Below are positions 7,183 to 16,069 of a stretch of DNA of 28,663 nucleotides, in pieces; position 1 is the stretch's first letter; every line of letters begins with the position of its first letter. Below the pieces are notes generated by a model. That model was given only the letters and a program-made list of their open reading frames with translations, searched no databases and was not told the origin of the DNA. This DNA is from Thermomicrobiales bacterium (GTDB lineage: Bacteria > Chloroflexota > Chloroflexia > Thermomicrobiales > UBA6265), in contig JAWKPF010000045.1 in assembly GCA_041390825.1 (NCBI GenBank), positions 1 through 28,663 of the forward strand, given 5' to 3'. Position numbers and translations under genes: made by a program.

Positions 7183-7637
7183 CCAGTTTCGCGCTACCCG
7201 AACTTCCTCCCGCGCTGGATGACGCCGAACTGCGCGCGCTGCTCCAGAACGCCCGCACCATCGCGGTCGTCGGCTGGTCGGACAAGCCAGACCGCTCCAG
7301 CCACGGTATTGCCGGATATCTGCACGCGCAGGGATACGATGTGCCGCTGGTGAATCCGCGATTGGCGGGCAAGATGGGGCCGTTTGGCGAGCCGGTCTAC
7401 CGGACGCTGGGCGATATCCCGCGCCATGTCGACATCGTCGATCTCTTTCGCAACGCAAGCTTCGTGCCTGGACACACCCAGGAGGCCATCGACATCGGCG
7501 CAGGGGCTGTCTGGTGTCAAGCCGGGATCGTCAGTGAGCCGGCGCGTGCCATGGCAGCCGCCCATGGAATACCCTTCGTGCAGGACACCTGCATTTCCGT
7601 TGCCCACATCTTCCTGGTCCGGGCGCGAACGAGCTAG
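7179..7637 (+). CDS. CoA-binding domain protein (YccU-like, CoA_binding_2)
   Basis: The protein has 152 residues. The first in-frame initiator is TTG 7179, which overlaps the acylphosphatase stop and suggests coupling. No better ATG or GTG exists before the domain. The Rossmann-type fold is shown by ARTIAVVGWSDKPDRSSHGIAGYLHAQG followed by YDVPLVNP, and later IVDLFRNA and GAVWCQAGIVSE. These are landmarks of the small stand-alone CoA-binding proteins related to succinyl-CoA synthetase. The physiological role of the family is poorly defined. Pairing with acylphosphatase hints at acyl metabolism, but that is only context. Confidence 0.85.
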   Translation: MTSFALPELPPALDDAELRALLQNARTIAVVGWSDKPDRSSHGIAGYLHAQGYDVPLVNPRLAGKMGPFGEPVYRTLGDIPRHVDIVDLFRNASFVPGHTQEAIDIGAGAVWCQAGIVSEPARAMAAAHGIPFVQDTCISVAHIFLVRARTS

Positions 7638-7652
7638 AAAGTATCGAGACCG

Positions 7653-8051
7653 ATGGTCGTACCCAAGATTGGCGCCCAGTGGGCCATCAAGAAAATTGCC
7701 GACGAGGTCATGGCGCCGCCCCCGGCTCCGCCCTCCGCGGACGAGCCCGCTCCCCAGCAGCAGGCGTATCAGCCTCCGGTCGAAGAGTTCGATGAATTCG
7801 ACGGCGAGATCGTCAACGACGAAGAGGGCAACCCGATCGGCACCGCGCACCGCATGCGCTCGATCGGCATCTACCTCGTCTCCGATTCCCACGGCAACCT
7901 GGAGAAAGAGCTGCAGGACTGCATCGAGGATGAGGAGAGCCGCAAGTACTTCATCCGGGACAAGCGCGGCCGCCTGACCGGCATCATCTTCGCTCCGCAC
8001 CCTGAGCGGATGCCCCAGAAGGCCGAAGCCCTCCGCGCCGACGAGATCTAG
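7653..8051 (+). CDS. Conserved-looking hypothetical acidic protein
   Basis: The protein has 132 residues from ATG 7653, starting 15 bases after the CoA-binding gene, so probably the same operon. Family not recognised. The first 20 residues (VPKIGAQWAIKKIADEV) form a likely amphipathic helix, followed by a Pro/Gln-rich linker (about residues 21-46). The second half is acidic then basic (DEFDGEIVNDEEGNPIGT, then KYFIRDKRGRLTGIIFAPHPERMPQ) and looks like a small folded domain. There is no signal peptide or membrane segment. Codon use matches the neighbours, which supports it as real. Confidence 0.65.
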   Translation: MVVPKIGAQWAIKKIADEVMAPPPAPPSADEPAPQQQAYQPPVEEFDEFDGEIVNDEEGNPIGTAHRMRSIGIYLVSDSHGNLEKELQDCIEDEESRKYFIRDKRGRLTGIIFAPHPERMPQKAEALRADEI

Positions 8052-8161
8052 CTCATCTGCGGAACCACGTGTCCGCGGACCGCAGCCCTCGGGTTGGCAA
8101 GGGGGGTTATTATGGTGAGAACCACACCAGACCAATCCTCGTTCCCGACGGGCGCCGAGCC

Positions 8162-9238
8162 ATGCACCTTACCGACCAAGCCGATCTCAGCACGTTGCTT
8201 TGCCAATTCCGGAACGCCGCTGGTCTCAGTCAAGAGGAACTGGCGGAGCGCTCGGACGTCCCTGTCCGGTCGATCAGCGATCTGGAACGAGGGCGTTGGT
8301 CAAAACCGGAGACGGAAACCGTACACCGCATTGCCGATGCGTTGTCGCTGAGCCCTGCGGAACGCACGACCCTGCTGGCATCGGCGTCGCCCAGAGCGGC
8401 GGTCGATTTGGCGTTGCACGCGCGCGACGAAAAGGGGCGCTCCGGGGCGACGCGGCCGAGGAGGGATTTGCCGGAACCCTTCACCACATTCATTGGGCGG
8501 GAGACAGAACTCGACGCGATTGTCGCGCTGATGGCTCGCCCGGACATCCGCCTGGTGACGCTGACGGGTCAGGGTGGTGTTGGCAAGACGCGCCTTGCAA
8601 TCGAAATCGCAATGCGAACAGCACCGTCGTTCGCCGATGGGGCGGTCTTCGTCGATTTGGCGGCGGTGGCCGAGCCCTCGATCGTGGCGTCTGCGATCGT
8701 GCAAACCCTCGGCATCGCTGAAACCGCTTCGCCGCCAGAGGACCGGTTGGAGACGGTCCTCGCTGATCGTCAGCAACTGCTGGTGCTCGATAACTTCGAG
8801 CACGTCGTCGACGCCGCGCCGCTGGTCACGCGATTGATCGCGGCAGCGCCGTATTTGAAGGTACTGGCCACCAGCCGGGTCCGGCTTCGGCTCGGCCCCG
8901 AACACGAATACCTGGTCCCGCCGCTCGTCCTGCCGGAGGGAAGCGAATCGCTGGAAGCAGTGCGCGAGATCGAGTCGGTTCGACTCTTTCTCGAGCGGGC
9001 GCGCGTCGTCGACACCGCTTTCGAGATGACCGAGCAGAATAGCGCCAGTGTCATAGAAATCTGCCGGCGTCTCGACGGGCTGCCGCTGGCAATCGAGCTG
9101 GCCGCGCCACAATTGCGTGTGTTGTCGGCCGCATCCCTGGCGGCCAGGCTCGATCGCCCGCTTCCCGTGCTTGTTGGAGGTAACCGCGATCAACCCCAGC
9201 GCCATCAATCGATGCGGAACACCATCGCCTGGAGCTAA
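8162..9238 (+). CDS. XRE/NB-ARC/LuxR regulator, N-terminal part ending at an in-frame TAA
   Basis: From ATG 8162 (a GTG at 8069 is an alternative) 358 codons run to TAA 9236-9238. Residues about 5-75 are an XRE-type helix-turn-helix (LCQFRNAAGLSQEELAERS, VPVRSISDLERGR). A linker leads to an NTPase domain with FIGRETELDAI, Walker A LTGQGGVGKT (about 134-143), LLVLDNFEHV and ATSRVRLRLGPEHEY, as in the large signal-transduction ATPases (STAND/AfsR-SARP-like) of Actinobacteria and Chloroflexota. The frame stops inside a conserved block: RHQSMRNTIAWS is normally followed by Tyr or His and then LL-x-x-x-EQ-x-L-x-R-L. Exactly that text continues in the same frame after the stop. The gene is therefore interrupted by a single nonsense codon. 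Confidence 0.85.
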   Translation: MHLTDQADLSTLLCQFRNAAGLSQEELAERSDVPVRSISDLERGRWSKPETETVHRIADALSLSPAERTTLLASASPRAAVDLALHARDEKGRSGATRPRRDLPEPFTTFIGRETELDAIVALMARPDIRLVTLTGQGGVGKTRLAIEIAMRTAPSFADGAVFVDLAAVAEPSIVASAIVQTLGIAETASPPEDRLETVLADRQQLLVLDNFEHVVDAAPLVTRLIAAAPYLKVLATSRVRLRLGPEHEYLVPPLVLPEGSESLEAVREIESVRLFLERARVVDTAFEMTEQNSASVIEICRRLDGLPLAIELAAPQLRVLSAASLAARLDRPLPVLVGGNRDQPQRHQSMRNTIAWS

Positions 9239-10759
9239 GGCCTGCTCCAGCCAACCGAACAGCGGTTGCTGCGCTGGTTGTCGGTCTTCGTGGGCGGGTG
9301 CTCGTGGGAGGCGATCGAATCCACCGGGCGAAGTATTGGGCTGGATGCGGAAAGGACATTCGAGGCGCTCTCCGCTCTGGTCGATAGCGCGCTGTTACGC
9401 ACCGCGCATGCGGCTGAGTCACTTCTCCGTTTTCTGATGCCGGAACCGATCAGGGATTTTGCGCGCCAAGCGCTCGACGCGGACGCCGAACTCCTCGCGG
9501 CGCAGGAAGCGCATGCGAGACATTTCCTGGAAGTGGTCGAGCGGGGCGGCCACATCATTGGCCCACTGCATCTGGCGCGAGTCCAGGAAAACGATCGCGA
9601 GTCAGGGAATCTGCATACCGCGCTCGACTGGCTTATCGATCAAGGAAATGCCGAGCTCAGCCTGCGAATGGCCAATTCGATGGTATTTGCCCATTGGGCT
9701 GCGCGTGGGCGCTATCGCGTTTCGCAAGTCTGGTTGAGCCGAGTGCTCGCCATGCCGGGCTCAGGTCTTGATGCACTGCGCGCCGACGCATGGGTGCGGC
9801 TCGGGTGGGCCGAGTGGGTATTGGGAAACCTGGCTGCCGCTGATTCCGCCGCGGCGCAAGGATTGGGCTGCGCCCATGCGTCTGGTCATGATTCGGGCGC
9901 TGCATGGGCACTCGGCATCAGGGGACTGCTGGATTCGGCAAATGGGGACTACGCGGCTGGTAGTCGCCATTTCGATGCCGCGCTCATGCACGCGCGATTT
10001 TCAGGCGACTCAGCGCTCGAGTCAATGCTGAATTCCTGGCTCGGATACGCATACATGTGGCGTGGTGATTGCGAAAATGCTCGAACGCAATACGAGAAAG
10101 GTCTGGCTATCCTGCAGGATGCGCACGATCCCTGGGCGCTGGCCGACGCGCAGCTCGACCTTGTCTTCGCGCTTCGCAAACTGGGTCTGCATCGAGAGAG
10201 CGCCAAGAATCTCCGGATGGCGTTGTGGCGGGAGCTGGAGTTTGGAGACGCCTATATGATGTCGTCGTGCCTGGACGAGACTGCGAGTTTCGCTGCCACA
10301 AGCGGGTGGCACGAAGAAGCGGCGCTTCTATTGGGAGCGGCTGAGCGACTGCGAATGTGGGGTGGTTTTCCGGTTCAGGACACGTCGCTGGAAGACTACG
10401 TCAGCATCGTCGAGGCCGTGCGAAGCAGACTCAGCGAGCAGCAGTTCGAACGTGCGTGGTCCATCGGCTTGACAATGTCGTTGGAAGATGCTGCGGCTGT
10501 GGCCGATCGGGTCTTGGATGAGGGGGAACCCTCCGCGAGTGGAGCAAACCCCGGTTCACGGAATCCCCACGGGCTCAGCCGGCGCGAACGCGAGGTATTG
10601 CAGCTCCTGGTTGCCGGGAGCACCAATCGCCAGATTGCCGAGACGCTTTTCATAAGTGTGCCGACCGTGAAAGTGCATGTCGGTTCCATTCTCAACAAGC
10701 TCGGAGTAGAGTCGCGCACCGCCGCCGCGACACTTTCCATCCAGCACAAGTTGATCTGA
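9239..10759 (+). pseudogene. XRE/NB-ARC/LuxR regulator, C-terminal part after the nonsense codon
   Basis: This is the same reading frame as the preceding entry, 506 codons from 9239 to the stop at 10757-10759. It opens with GLLQPTEQRLLRWLSVFVGG, the usual continuation of the winged-helix region behind the ATPase. A helical, TPR-like region follows (about residues 110-420). The last 65 residues are a LuxR-type DNA-binding domain (GLSRREREVLQLLVAGSTNRQ, then SVPTVKVHVGSILNKLGV). No ribosome binding site precedes the possible internal TTG at 9266 or ATG at 9436, so independent translation is unlikely. Readthrough, a recent mutation or a sequencing or assembly error would each explain the picture. 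A repaired protein would have 864 residues plus the lost one. Confidence 0.8.
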
Positions 10760-10784
10760 TATCCATCTCCATCGATCGCTCGTG

Positions 10785-10817
10785 TGGACTCTTCATATGC
10801 GCGAAGAAGGGAGTCCA
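10785..10817 (+). terminator. Hairpin after the LuxR-type regulator
   Basis: TGGACTC (10785-10791) pairs with GAGTCCA (10811-10817), with further CTTC/GAAG pairing inside the loop. It starts 26 bases after the regulator stop. No T-run follows, so termination is only suggested. Confidence 0.35.
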
Positions 10818-10990
10818 GTCGTCAGTGATGAACAATCCGGGCTAATCCCTTTGGATGATTCGTCACCAGTTGCACTGGTTCGGCCAATTACGCCATGTGG
10901 ACGAAGTTTCCATGCAGGCTCGTGAGCGAGCCTGACCGTGCCCCTCAATGGCCGTTGAACGAGATACGGCAGCCTGGGCAGGAGTCGAGC

Positions 10991-11218
10991 ATGGACCTTC
11001 GATTCAAACGAGAACGTGTCGTGCGTGTGGTGTGCGCGCTGTTCTTTGCAGCCGCGATCGGAATACCGGTCATCGGTGCAGCCGCGGCTAGCAGCGTGCT
11101 GCCTCGGTTCGACAGGGACGATGTCATTCTCGATACCGGCAATCAGCACCCCTGCGGCGAGATCGAGCAAAGCGATTCAGGCGGAGTACGGCCCGGTATG
11201 CGATTCATGACGAGCTAG
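10991..11218 (+). CDS. Small secreted or membrane-anchored hypothetical protein
   Basis: The protein has 75 residues from ATG 10991, with a good ribosome binding site (AGGAG six bases upstream), which supports this start over an in-frame ATG at 10895. The N-terminus is basic (MDLRFKRERVVR) and is followed by a hydrophobic stretch (VVCALFFAAAIGIPVIGAAA, about residues 12-32), a classic signal peptide or anchor. The remainder is short and polar with a single Cys (NQHPCGEIEQ). No family is recognised. It is followed 184 bases later by the molybdoenzyme gene. It may be a short secreted peptide or the decayed start of a longer exported protein. Confidence 0.45.
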   Translation: MDLRFKRERVVRVVCALFFAAAIGIPVIGAAAASSVLPRFDRDDVILDTGNQHPCGEIEQSDSGGVRPGMRFMTS

Positions 11219-11402
11219 GAAGGATGCAGAAAGTCACGTCTCCGGAAGGAAGCACCCTCTCACGATACAGGATGGTCGTAGATTCGCGCGGACGCGCGAA
11301 GGAAGAAGTACGCCCTTGGTCGATGCGCGCGTCACTTTTCTGCCAGTCGATCCGTCTGGTAGGGAAACAGCGGTATTCGTATTGTCGGAAGGAGTCGATC
11401 AC

Positions 11403-12566
11403 ATGAGCATTCCTGCTGTCTCTCGCCGCACCTTTATCGCCTCGAGTGCCGTCAGCATGGCCGCGTTGGGAATGCCGCGCGGCGCGCGCTTTGCCTTCGC
11501 CGCGCAGACGCCCGTCGATGGAACAGTGATTCCCTGGACGGATCAGCTTGCCGAGAATCCTGTGCCGAATGTGCTGGTGCAGCAGCTCGATTGGGAAACT
11601 CTCGATTCCTGGATCACACCCAACGACGAGTTCTTCATCATCAAGCACTACGACGAGCCGGTCATCGATGCATCGACCTGGGCGTTGCATGTCAGTGGGT
11701 TGGTTTCCAACCCATTGTCGTTGAGCCTGGCCGACCTGCAGGCGCGGGAACGGGCCGAGGTGACATTCACCATCGAGTGTTCGGGCAACACCGGGCTGCC
11801 ATTCTTCGACGGCGGCATCGGCAACGCGGTGTGGGCGGGCACGCCCCTGGCGCCAATCCTCGAAGAAGCCGGAGTGCTCGAGGGTGGAACCGAGGTCATT
11901 TTCTGGGGGGCCGACGCTGGCGATCAGGTGCGGGGCGATGTGACCATCACCGAGCATTTCGCGCGCAGCATGTCGATCGAGCAAGCGATGAACCCCGAAA
12001 ACCTGATCACCTGGGAGATGAATGGCGAGCCGCTGCCGCCGTTGCACGGCGCGCCCGCCCGATTGATCGCCCCCGGCTGGTACGGTGTCGCCAATGTGAA
12101 ATGGCTGACCCGTCTCGAGATTTCCGACCAGCGCTACGCCGGCAACTTCATGGCGCGGGACTACGTCACCATGCGGCAGGTGATGCACGACGACGAGCAA
12201 GTCTGGACGCTCAACACCGTCGCGCACGACCGGCTGAAGTCCGCGCCGGCGCGGGTGATCGAAAAGGACGGCAGCTACACCGTGGAGGGCGCGGCCTGGG
12301 GTGAAGCGATCGGCAGCGTTGGCGTAAGCGTCGACGGCGGACCCTGGCAGGATGCCGAGCTGACCACCGGCGCGGACGATCCCTATACCTGGACCTTCTG
12401 GACCTACGATCTCGGCGAACTGGCCGCGGGCGAGCACACCGTCGCTTCCCGTGCTGTCTCGGCCTCTGGCGAGGAGCAACCAGCGCCGGACGATCCGTTC
12501 CTGGCTGGAAAGTCGACCTACTGGGAGAGCAACGGCATCATCACTCGCCACTTCGCTGTGAGCTGA
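11403..12566 (+). CDS. Tat-exported sulfite-oxidase-like molybdopterin oxidoreductase
   Basis: The protein has 387 residues from ATG 11403 with AAGGAG eight bases upstream. The Tat signal SRRTFIASS (residues 7-15) and an Ala-rich stretch end near AFAAQTP. The catalytic domain has ITPNDEFFIIKHYDEPVID, WALHVSGLV and VTFTIECSGNTG, where Cys126 is the expected molybdenum ligand of the sulfite oxidase family. HGAPARLIAPGWYGVANVKW is the conserved core block. The C-terminal 110 residues (about 275-385) are the immunoglobulin-like dimerisation domain (GVSVDGGPWQDAEL, TWTFWTYDL). The enzyme would fold with cofactor in the cytoplasm and act outside the membrane. Oxidation of sulfite or another small substrate is likely, but no heme or electron-acceptor subunit is encoded nearby. 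Confidence 0.9.
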   Translation: MSIPAVSRRTFIASSAVSMAALGMPRGARFAFAAQTPVDGTVIPWTDQLAENPVPNVLVQQLDWETLDSWITPNDEFFIIKHYDEPVIDASTWALHVSGLVSNPLSLSLADLQARERAEVTFTIECSGNTGLPFFDGGIGNAVWAGTPLAPILEEAGVLEGGTEVIFWGADAGDQVRGDVTITEHFARSMSIEQAMNPENLITWEMNGEPLPPLHGAPARLIAPGWYGVANVKWLTRLEISDQRYAGNFMARDYVTMRQVMHDDEQVWTLNTVAHDRLKSAPARVIEKDGSYTVEGAAWGEAIGSVGVSVDGGPWQDAELTTGADDPYTWTFWTYDLGELAAGEHTVASRAVSASGEEQPAPDDPFLAGKSTYWESNGIITRHFAVS

Positions 12567-12771
12567 CTTCCGGGCCGAGACGCCGATCGCCCGGCACGTC
12601 CCTTGCTGAAGTCGTTCGGCCGAGCGGCAATGTCATGCGATCGGAGAGTGCCCAGCGCCGCGATTGCGTATTTCTACGGATTCGGGCGCGCGGCGCCGGT
12701 CTGTATGGTGGGTGCAGGTTCGTCGGAGCAGATGACCTTCTCCCAGGCTCTGAGCATGAAAGGAGCGATAC

Positions 12772-14172
12772 ATGACTGCCATTGCAACGAAGAACCAGGG
12801 AATCTCGGCCGATGCGGTCGAACAATTGCGCGCTGTGGTGCGTGGAGCGGTCATCGCGCCGAGCGATCCGGGCTATGACGAGGCGCGCGCGGTCTACAAC
12901 GCCATGATCGACAAACGTCCGGCCCTCATCGTGCAAGCAGCCGATGTGGCCGACGTGATGCAGGGGGTGAGCTTCGCCGCGGCCAACGATCTGCCGATCT
13001 GTGTCCGCGGCGGTGGTCACAATGCCGCGGGCCTGGGCACGTGCGACGATGGGGTCGTCATCGATCTCGGCCGCATGAAGGCTGTCCACGTCAATCCCAA
13101 TACCAAACGGGTGCTGGTGGAAGGCGGCGCCACCTGGGGCGATGTCGATCACGCCACCGCTCCGTTCGGGCTGGCGGTGCCCTGCGGCATCATCTCCACC
13201 ACCGGTGTCGGCGGACTCACCCTGGGCGGCGGGTTTGGCTATCTCAGCCGCAAACATGGGTTGACTATCGACAATCTCGTATCCGCCGATCTCGTGCTGG
13301 CCGATGGTTCGTTCGTGACTGTTAGCGCAACCGAGCATCCCGATCTCTTCTGGGCTATCCGTGGCGGTGGCGGCAACTTCGGCGTGGTGACCGCGTTCGA
13401 GTTCCAGGCGCGTCCGGTGAGCACCGTCACTGCCGGGGTCCTCTTCTACGAGCTCGACAAAGCCGAAGAACTGATGAAGCTCTACCGCACCTTCATCGAC
13501 ACAGCCCCGCGCGAACTCGCCATCTTCTTCGGTTTCCTGATGACCCCGCCGGCGCCCTTCCTGCCGGAAGAACTCCACCTGAAGAACATGGCCAAGATGG
13601 TCTATTGCTTCGATGGCCCGGAAGCCGAGGCGCGCAACGTGCTGGAACCCTTCCTCGCGGTTGGGCCGGCTGCCGAAGTCGGTGGGGAAATGCCGTTCTC
13701 CGCGTGGAACGCCATGTTCGATGCGCTCTTCCCCCCGGGGCGGCACGACTATTGGAAAGCCGACTATCTGACCGAACTGCCCGACGAGGCGATCGATGTT
13801 CATCTCAAGTACGGCGGAGGAATGCCGAATCCCTCCTCGGTGGTGCACATCTACTCGGTCAACGGCGCGATCCAGGACGTCGGCCCGCACGACATGGCCT
13901 ATAGCCATCGAGATGCCAAGTTCGTCTTCGTCTACCTGGTTACCGACGACGACGCATCCCGTATGCCGGACCACATCGCCAACGCGCGGGAGTACTGGAA
14001 CGCCCAGCATCCCTTCTCCGCGGGTGGCGCCTACGTCAACTTCATGATGGATGAAGGCAGCGGCCGGGTGAAAGACACCTACCGGGACAACTATCCTCGC
14101 CTCCAGCAGATCAAGGCCAAGGTCGATCCGGAGAATCGCTTCCGCATCAACCAGAACATTGCCCCAGCCTAG
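12772..14172 (+). CDS. FAD-binding oxidase, berberine-bridge enzyme type (copy 1)
   Basis: The protein has 466 residues from ATG 12772 with AAAGGAG upstream. The FAD_binding_4 domain (about residues 45-185) has RPALIVQAADVADV, ICVRGGGHNAAG with His83, the usual site of covalent flavin attachment, and TTGVGGLTLGGGFGYLSRKHG. The C-terminal BBE segment shows AYVNFMMDEG and YPRLQQIKAKVDPENRFR. Such enzymes oxidise alcohols, sugars or similar substrates with oxygen or another acceptor. In bicovalent family members a Cys follows the Gly of the GxCxxxG block. Here that position is Ile (CGIISTTG), although a Cys sits three residues earlier (Cys138). No signal peptide is visible, so a cytoplasmic site is expected. 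A close relative follows downstream. Confidence 0.92.
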   Translation: MTAIATKNQGISADAVEQLRAVVRGAVIAPSDPGYDEARAVYNAMIDKRPALIVQAADVADVMQGVSFAAANDLPICVRGGGHNAAGLGTCDDGVVIDLGRMKAVHVNPNTKRVLVEGGATWGDVDHATAPFGLAVPCGIISTTGVGGLTLGGGFGYLSRKHGLTIDNLVSADLVLADGSFVTVSATEHPDLFWAIRGGGGNFGVVTAFEFQARPVSTVTAGVLFYELDKAEELMKLYRTFIDTAPRELAIFFGFLMTPPAPFLPEELHLKNMAKMVYCFDGPEAEARNVLEPFLAVGPAAEVGGEMPFSAWNAMFDALFPPGRHDYWKADYLTELPDEAIDVHLKYGGGMPNPSSVVHIYSVNGAIQDVGPHDMAYSHRDAKFVFVYLVTDDDASRMPDHIANAREYWNAQHPFSAGGAYVNFMMDEGSGRVKDTYRDNYPRLQQIKAKVDPENRFRINQNIAPA

Positions 14173-14186
14173 TGGCTCGGTTCACA

Positions 14187-14218
14187 GGGCGCCGGTTCCT
14201 CAGCCAGGACCGGCGCCC
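14187..14218. terminator. GC-rich hairpin after FAD oxidase copy 1
   Basis: GGGCGCCGG (14187-14195) pairs with CCGGCGCCC (14210-14218). The stem continues through TCCT and AGGA to a 5-base loop, with one bulged T. It starts 15 bases past the stop codon. No T-run follows. Confidence 0.6.
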
Positions 14219-14399
14219 ACGTCCGCAAGCGACTGTCGTAGGTCAATCGACGTAGCGACAATCCCTGATCTCCACCAGTTACCACCATTCGAAATAGGCA
14301 GCCCTGCCGATGTTGCGAGCGCCGCCGATCGGTAGAGTGATGGTGTCCTCGAAATTGGACGGGGACGAAACGTAATGGGTTTCCATTAAGGAGGAAATC

Positions 14400-15803
14400 G
14401 TGACAGTCGTAGTGGAAAAGACCGGGATCCTGGATGGCGAGTCGATCGCGCTCCTGCGCATGAGCGTGCGCGGCAACGTCGTCACACCCGACGATGCGGA
14501 CTACGATGCCGCTCGCGCCGTCTACAACGGCATGATCGACAAGCGCCCGGCGCTCATCGTGCAAGCGGTCGATGTGGCCGATGTCATGGCGGCGGTGCAG
14601 TTCGCTGGTGAACGTGATCTGCCGATTTGTGTGCGCGGTGGTGGACACAACGCTGCGGGATTGGGCACCTGCGATGACGGTCTGGTCATCGACCTGGGAC
14701 GCATGAACGCCGTCCATGTCAATCCCAACACCAGACGCGTGCTGGTGGAGGGGGGCGCCACCTGGGGCGATGTCGATCATGCTACCCAGCCGTTTGGGCT
14801 GGCAGTTCCGGCCGGCATCATTTCGACCACCGGAGTGGGTGGCCTTACGCTCGGCGGCGGATTTGGTTACCTCAGCCGCAAGCACGGTCTCACGCTGGAC
14901 AATCTCCTCACCGCCGACATGGTGCTGGCGGATGGCAGTTTTGTGACCGTCAGCGCAACCGAGCGTCCAGATCTCTTCTGGGCGATTCGTGGCGGCGGCG
15001 GCAACTTCGGCGTGGTGACCGCGTTCGAGTTCCAGGCGCACGAAGTCGGGAACGTCTTTGCGGGTGTCCTCTTCTATGAAGTCGAGAAGAGCAAGCAGCT
15101 CATGGAGCTCTACCGTGACTTCATCGAAACCGCCCCGCGCGAGCTGGGTCTCTTCTTTGGCACGATCTTCACCCCCGAGGCCCCCTTCTTGCCGGTGGAG
15201 CATCACAACAAGCAGATGGGCAAGATCGTCTTCTGCTTCAACGGTCCCGAGGCCGAGGGCCGCGCGATCATCGAGCCATTCCTGGCAGTTGGGCCGTCCG
15301 CTGAGTTCGCCGGTGAGTTCCCCTTCGCAACCTGGAACAGCGCGTTCGACGCCATGTTCCCTGCTGGCCGGCAGGACTATTGGAAGGCCGACTACATTAC
15401 CGAGCTCACTGACGAGATGATCGAGATTCACCTCGAGCATGGGCACAAGATGCCGAATGCGGCCTCGATCATGCACATCTACTCGCTCAATGGCGCGATT
15501 CAGGATGTGGCGCGCACCGAGACTGCCTACAGCCACCGGGACGCCAAGTTTGTGCATGTCATCTTGATGACGGACGACGATGCCGATCGCATGCAGGAGA
15601 ACATCGCGTTCGCGCGGATGTATTGGGATGCTCTGCATCCGCTCTCCAGCGGCGGCGGATATGTGAACATGATGATGGATGAGGGAGTCGACCGGGTGAA
15701 AGCGGTCTACCGCGAGAACTATCCGCAGTTGCAGCGGATCAAGGCGATCTACGATCCCAACAACCGCTTCAGCGTGAATCAGAACATCACGCCAAAGCTC
15801 TAG
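14400..15803 (+). CDS. FAD-binding oxidase, berberine-bridge enzyme type (copy 2)
   Basis: The protein has 467 residues from GTG 14400 with a strong ribosome binding site (AAGGAGG). It aligns with copy 1 over its whole length, and most residues are identical by eye, so the pair arose by tandem duplication. His83 (RGGGHN) is kept. The block before TTGVGG reads PAGII, so this copy has neither the family Cys nor the Cys138 of copy 1, pointing to attachment through His alone. The regions that differ most are the N-terminal 30 residues and parts of the substrate domain (about 225-290 and 340-370), which suggests a shift in substrate. It has its own hairpins before and after and can be expressed separately. 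Confidence 0.92.
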   Translation: MTVVVEKTGILDGESIALLRMSVRGNVVTPDDADYDAARAVYNGMIDKRPALIVQAVDVADVMAAVQFAGERDLPICVRGGGHNAAGLGTCDDGLVIDLGRMNAVHVNPNTRRVLVEGGATWGDVDHATQPFGLAVPAGIISTTGVGGLTLGGGFGYLSRKHGLTLDNLLTADMVLADGSFVTVSATERPDLFWAIRGGGGNFGVVTAFEFQAHEVGNVFAGVLFYEVEKSKQLMELYRDFIETAPRELGLFFGTIFTPEAPFLPVEHHNKQMGKIVFCFNGPEAEGRAIIEPFLAVGPSAEFAGEFPFATWNSAFDAMFPAGRQDYWKADYITELTDEMIEIHLEHGHKMPNAASIMHIYSLNGAIQDVARTETAYSHRDAKFVHVILMTDDDADRMQENIAFARMYWDALHPLSSGGGYVNMMMDEGVDRVKAVYRENYPQLQRIKAIYDPNNRFSVNQNITPKL

Positions 15804-15826
15804 TAGTCGACAGCACGAGCGAAAGA

Positions 15827-15858
15827 ACAGGAACGGGCGCCACCGCGTCCGTTCCTGT
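15827..15858 (+). terminator. Hairpin after FAD oxidase copy 2
   Basis: ACAGGAACGG (15827-15836) pairs perfectly with CCGTTCCTGT (15849-15858) around a 12-base loop. It lies 24 bases after the stop. Only a weak T-containing tail (CATATCTG) follows. Confidence 0.6.
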
Positions 15859-15904
15859 CATATCTGTCACCAGCTACCGGCCACTGATGCTGAGTCTGAC
15901 TGGG

Positions 15905-16069
15905 ATTGTCACCCGCGGGACCCCCAACCGTTGAAGCGCTGGGCTACCACACCTTTGGTTGTGGCAACGTTCCGTCTGAGACTGGAGTTTGGCAAGAGAT
16001 CCTTCGACTGGTTGCTCAGGGAGGGTCCGATTGTCACTCCGCGGGGTCCCACCGTTGAAACGCTGGGCT
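15905..16069. repeat. Direct repeat A, two copies of about 40 bases
   Basis: Copies at 15905-15945 and 16030-16069 share ATTGTCAC, CCGCGGG, ACCGTTGAA and CGCTGGGCT in the same order, with a few substitutions and a one-base length difference. Confidence 0.75.

Noticed and set aside
11224..11406. 60-codon plus-strand frame ending on the ATG of the molybdoenzyme
   Set aside because: The possible ribosome binding site touches the start codon and the protein has no recognisable features. The overlap with the next ATG is a single case and could be chance.
12541..15638. Two minus-strand frames of 489 codons opposite the FAD oxidases
   Set aside because: Their similarity to each other simply mirrors the duplicated sense genes. 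No start signal or family motif was seen.
14400..15803. FAD oxidase copy 2 considered as a recently transferred gene
   Set aside because: Codon use and sequence match copy 1 closely, so local tandem duplication explains it.
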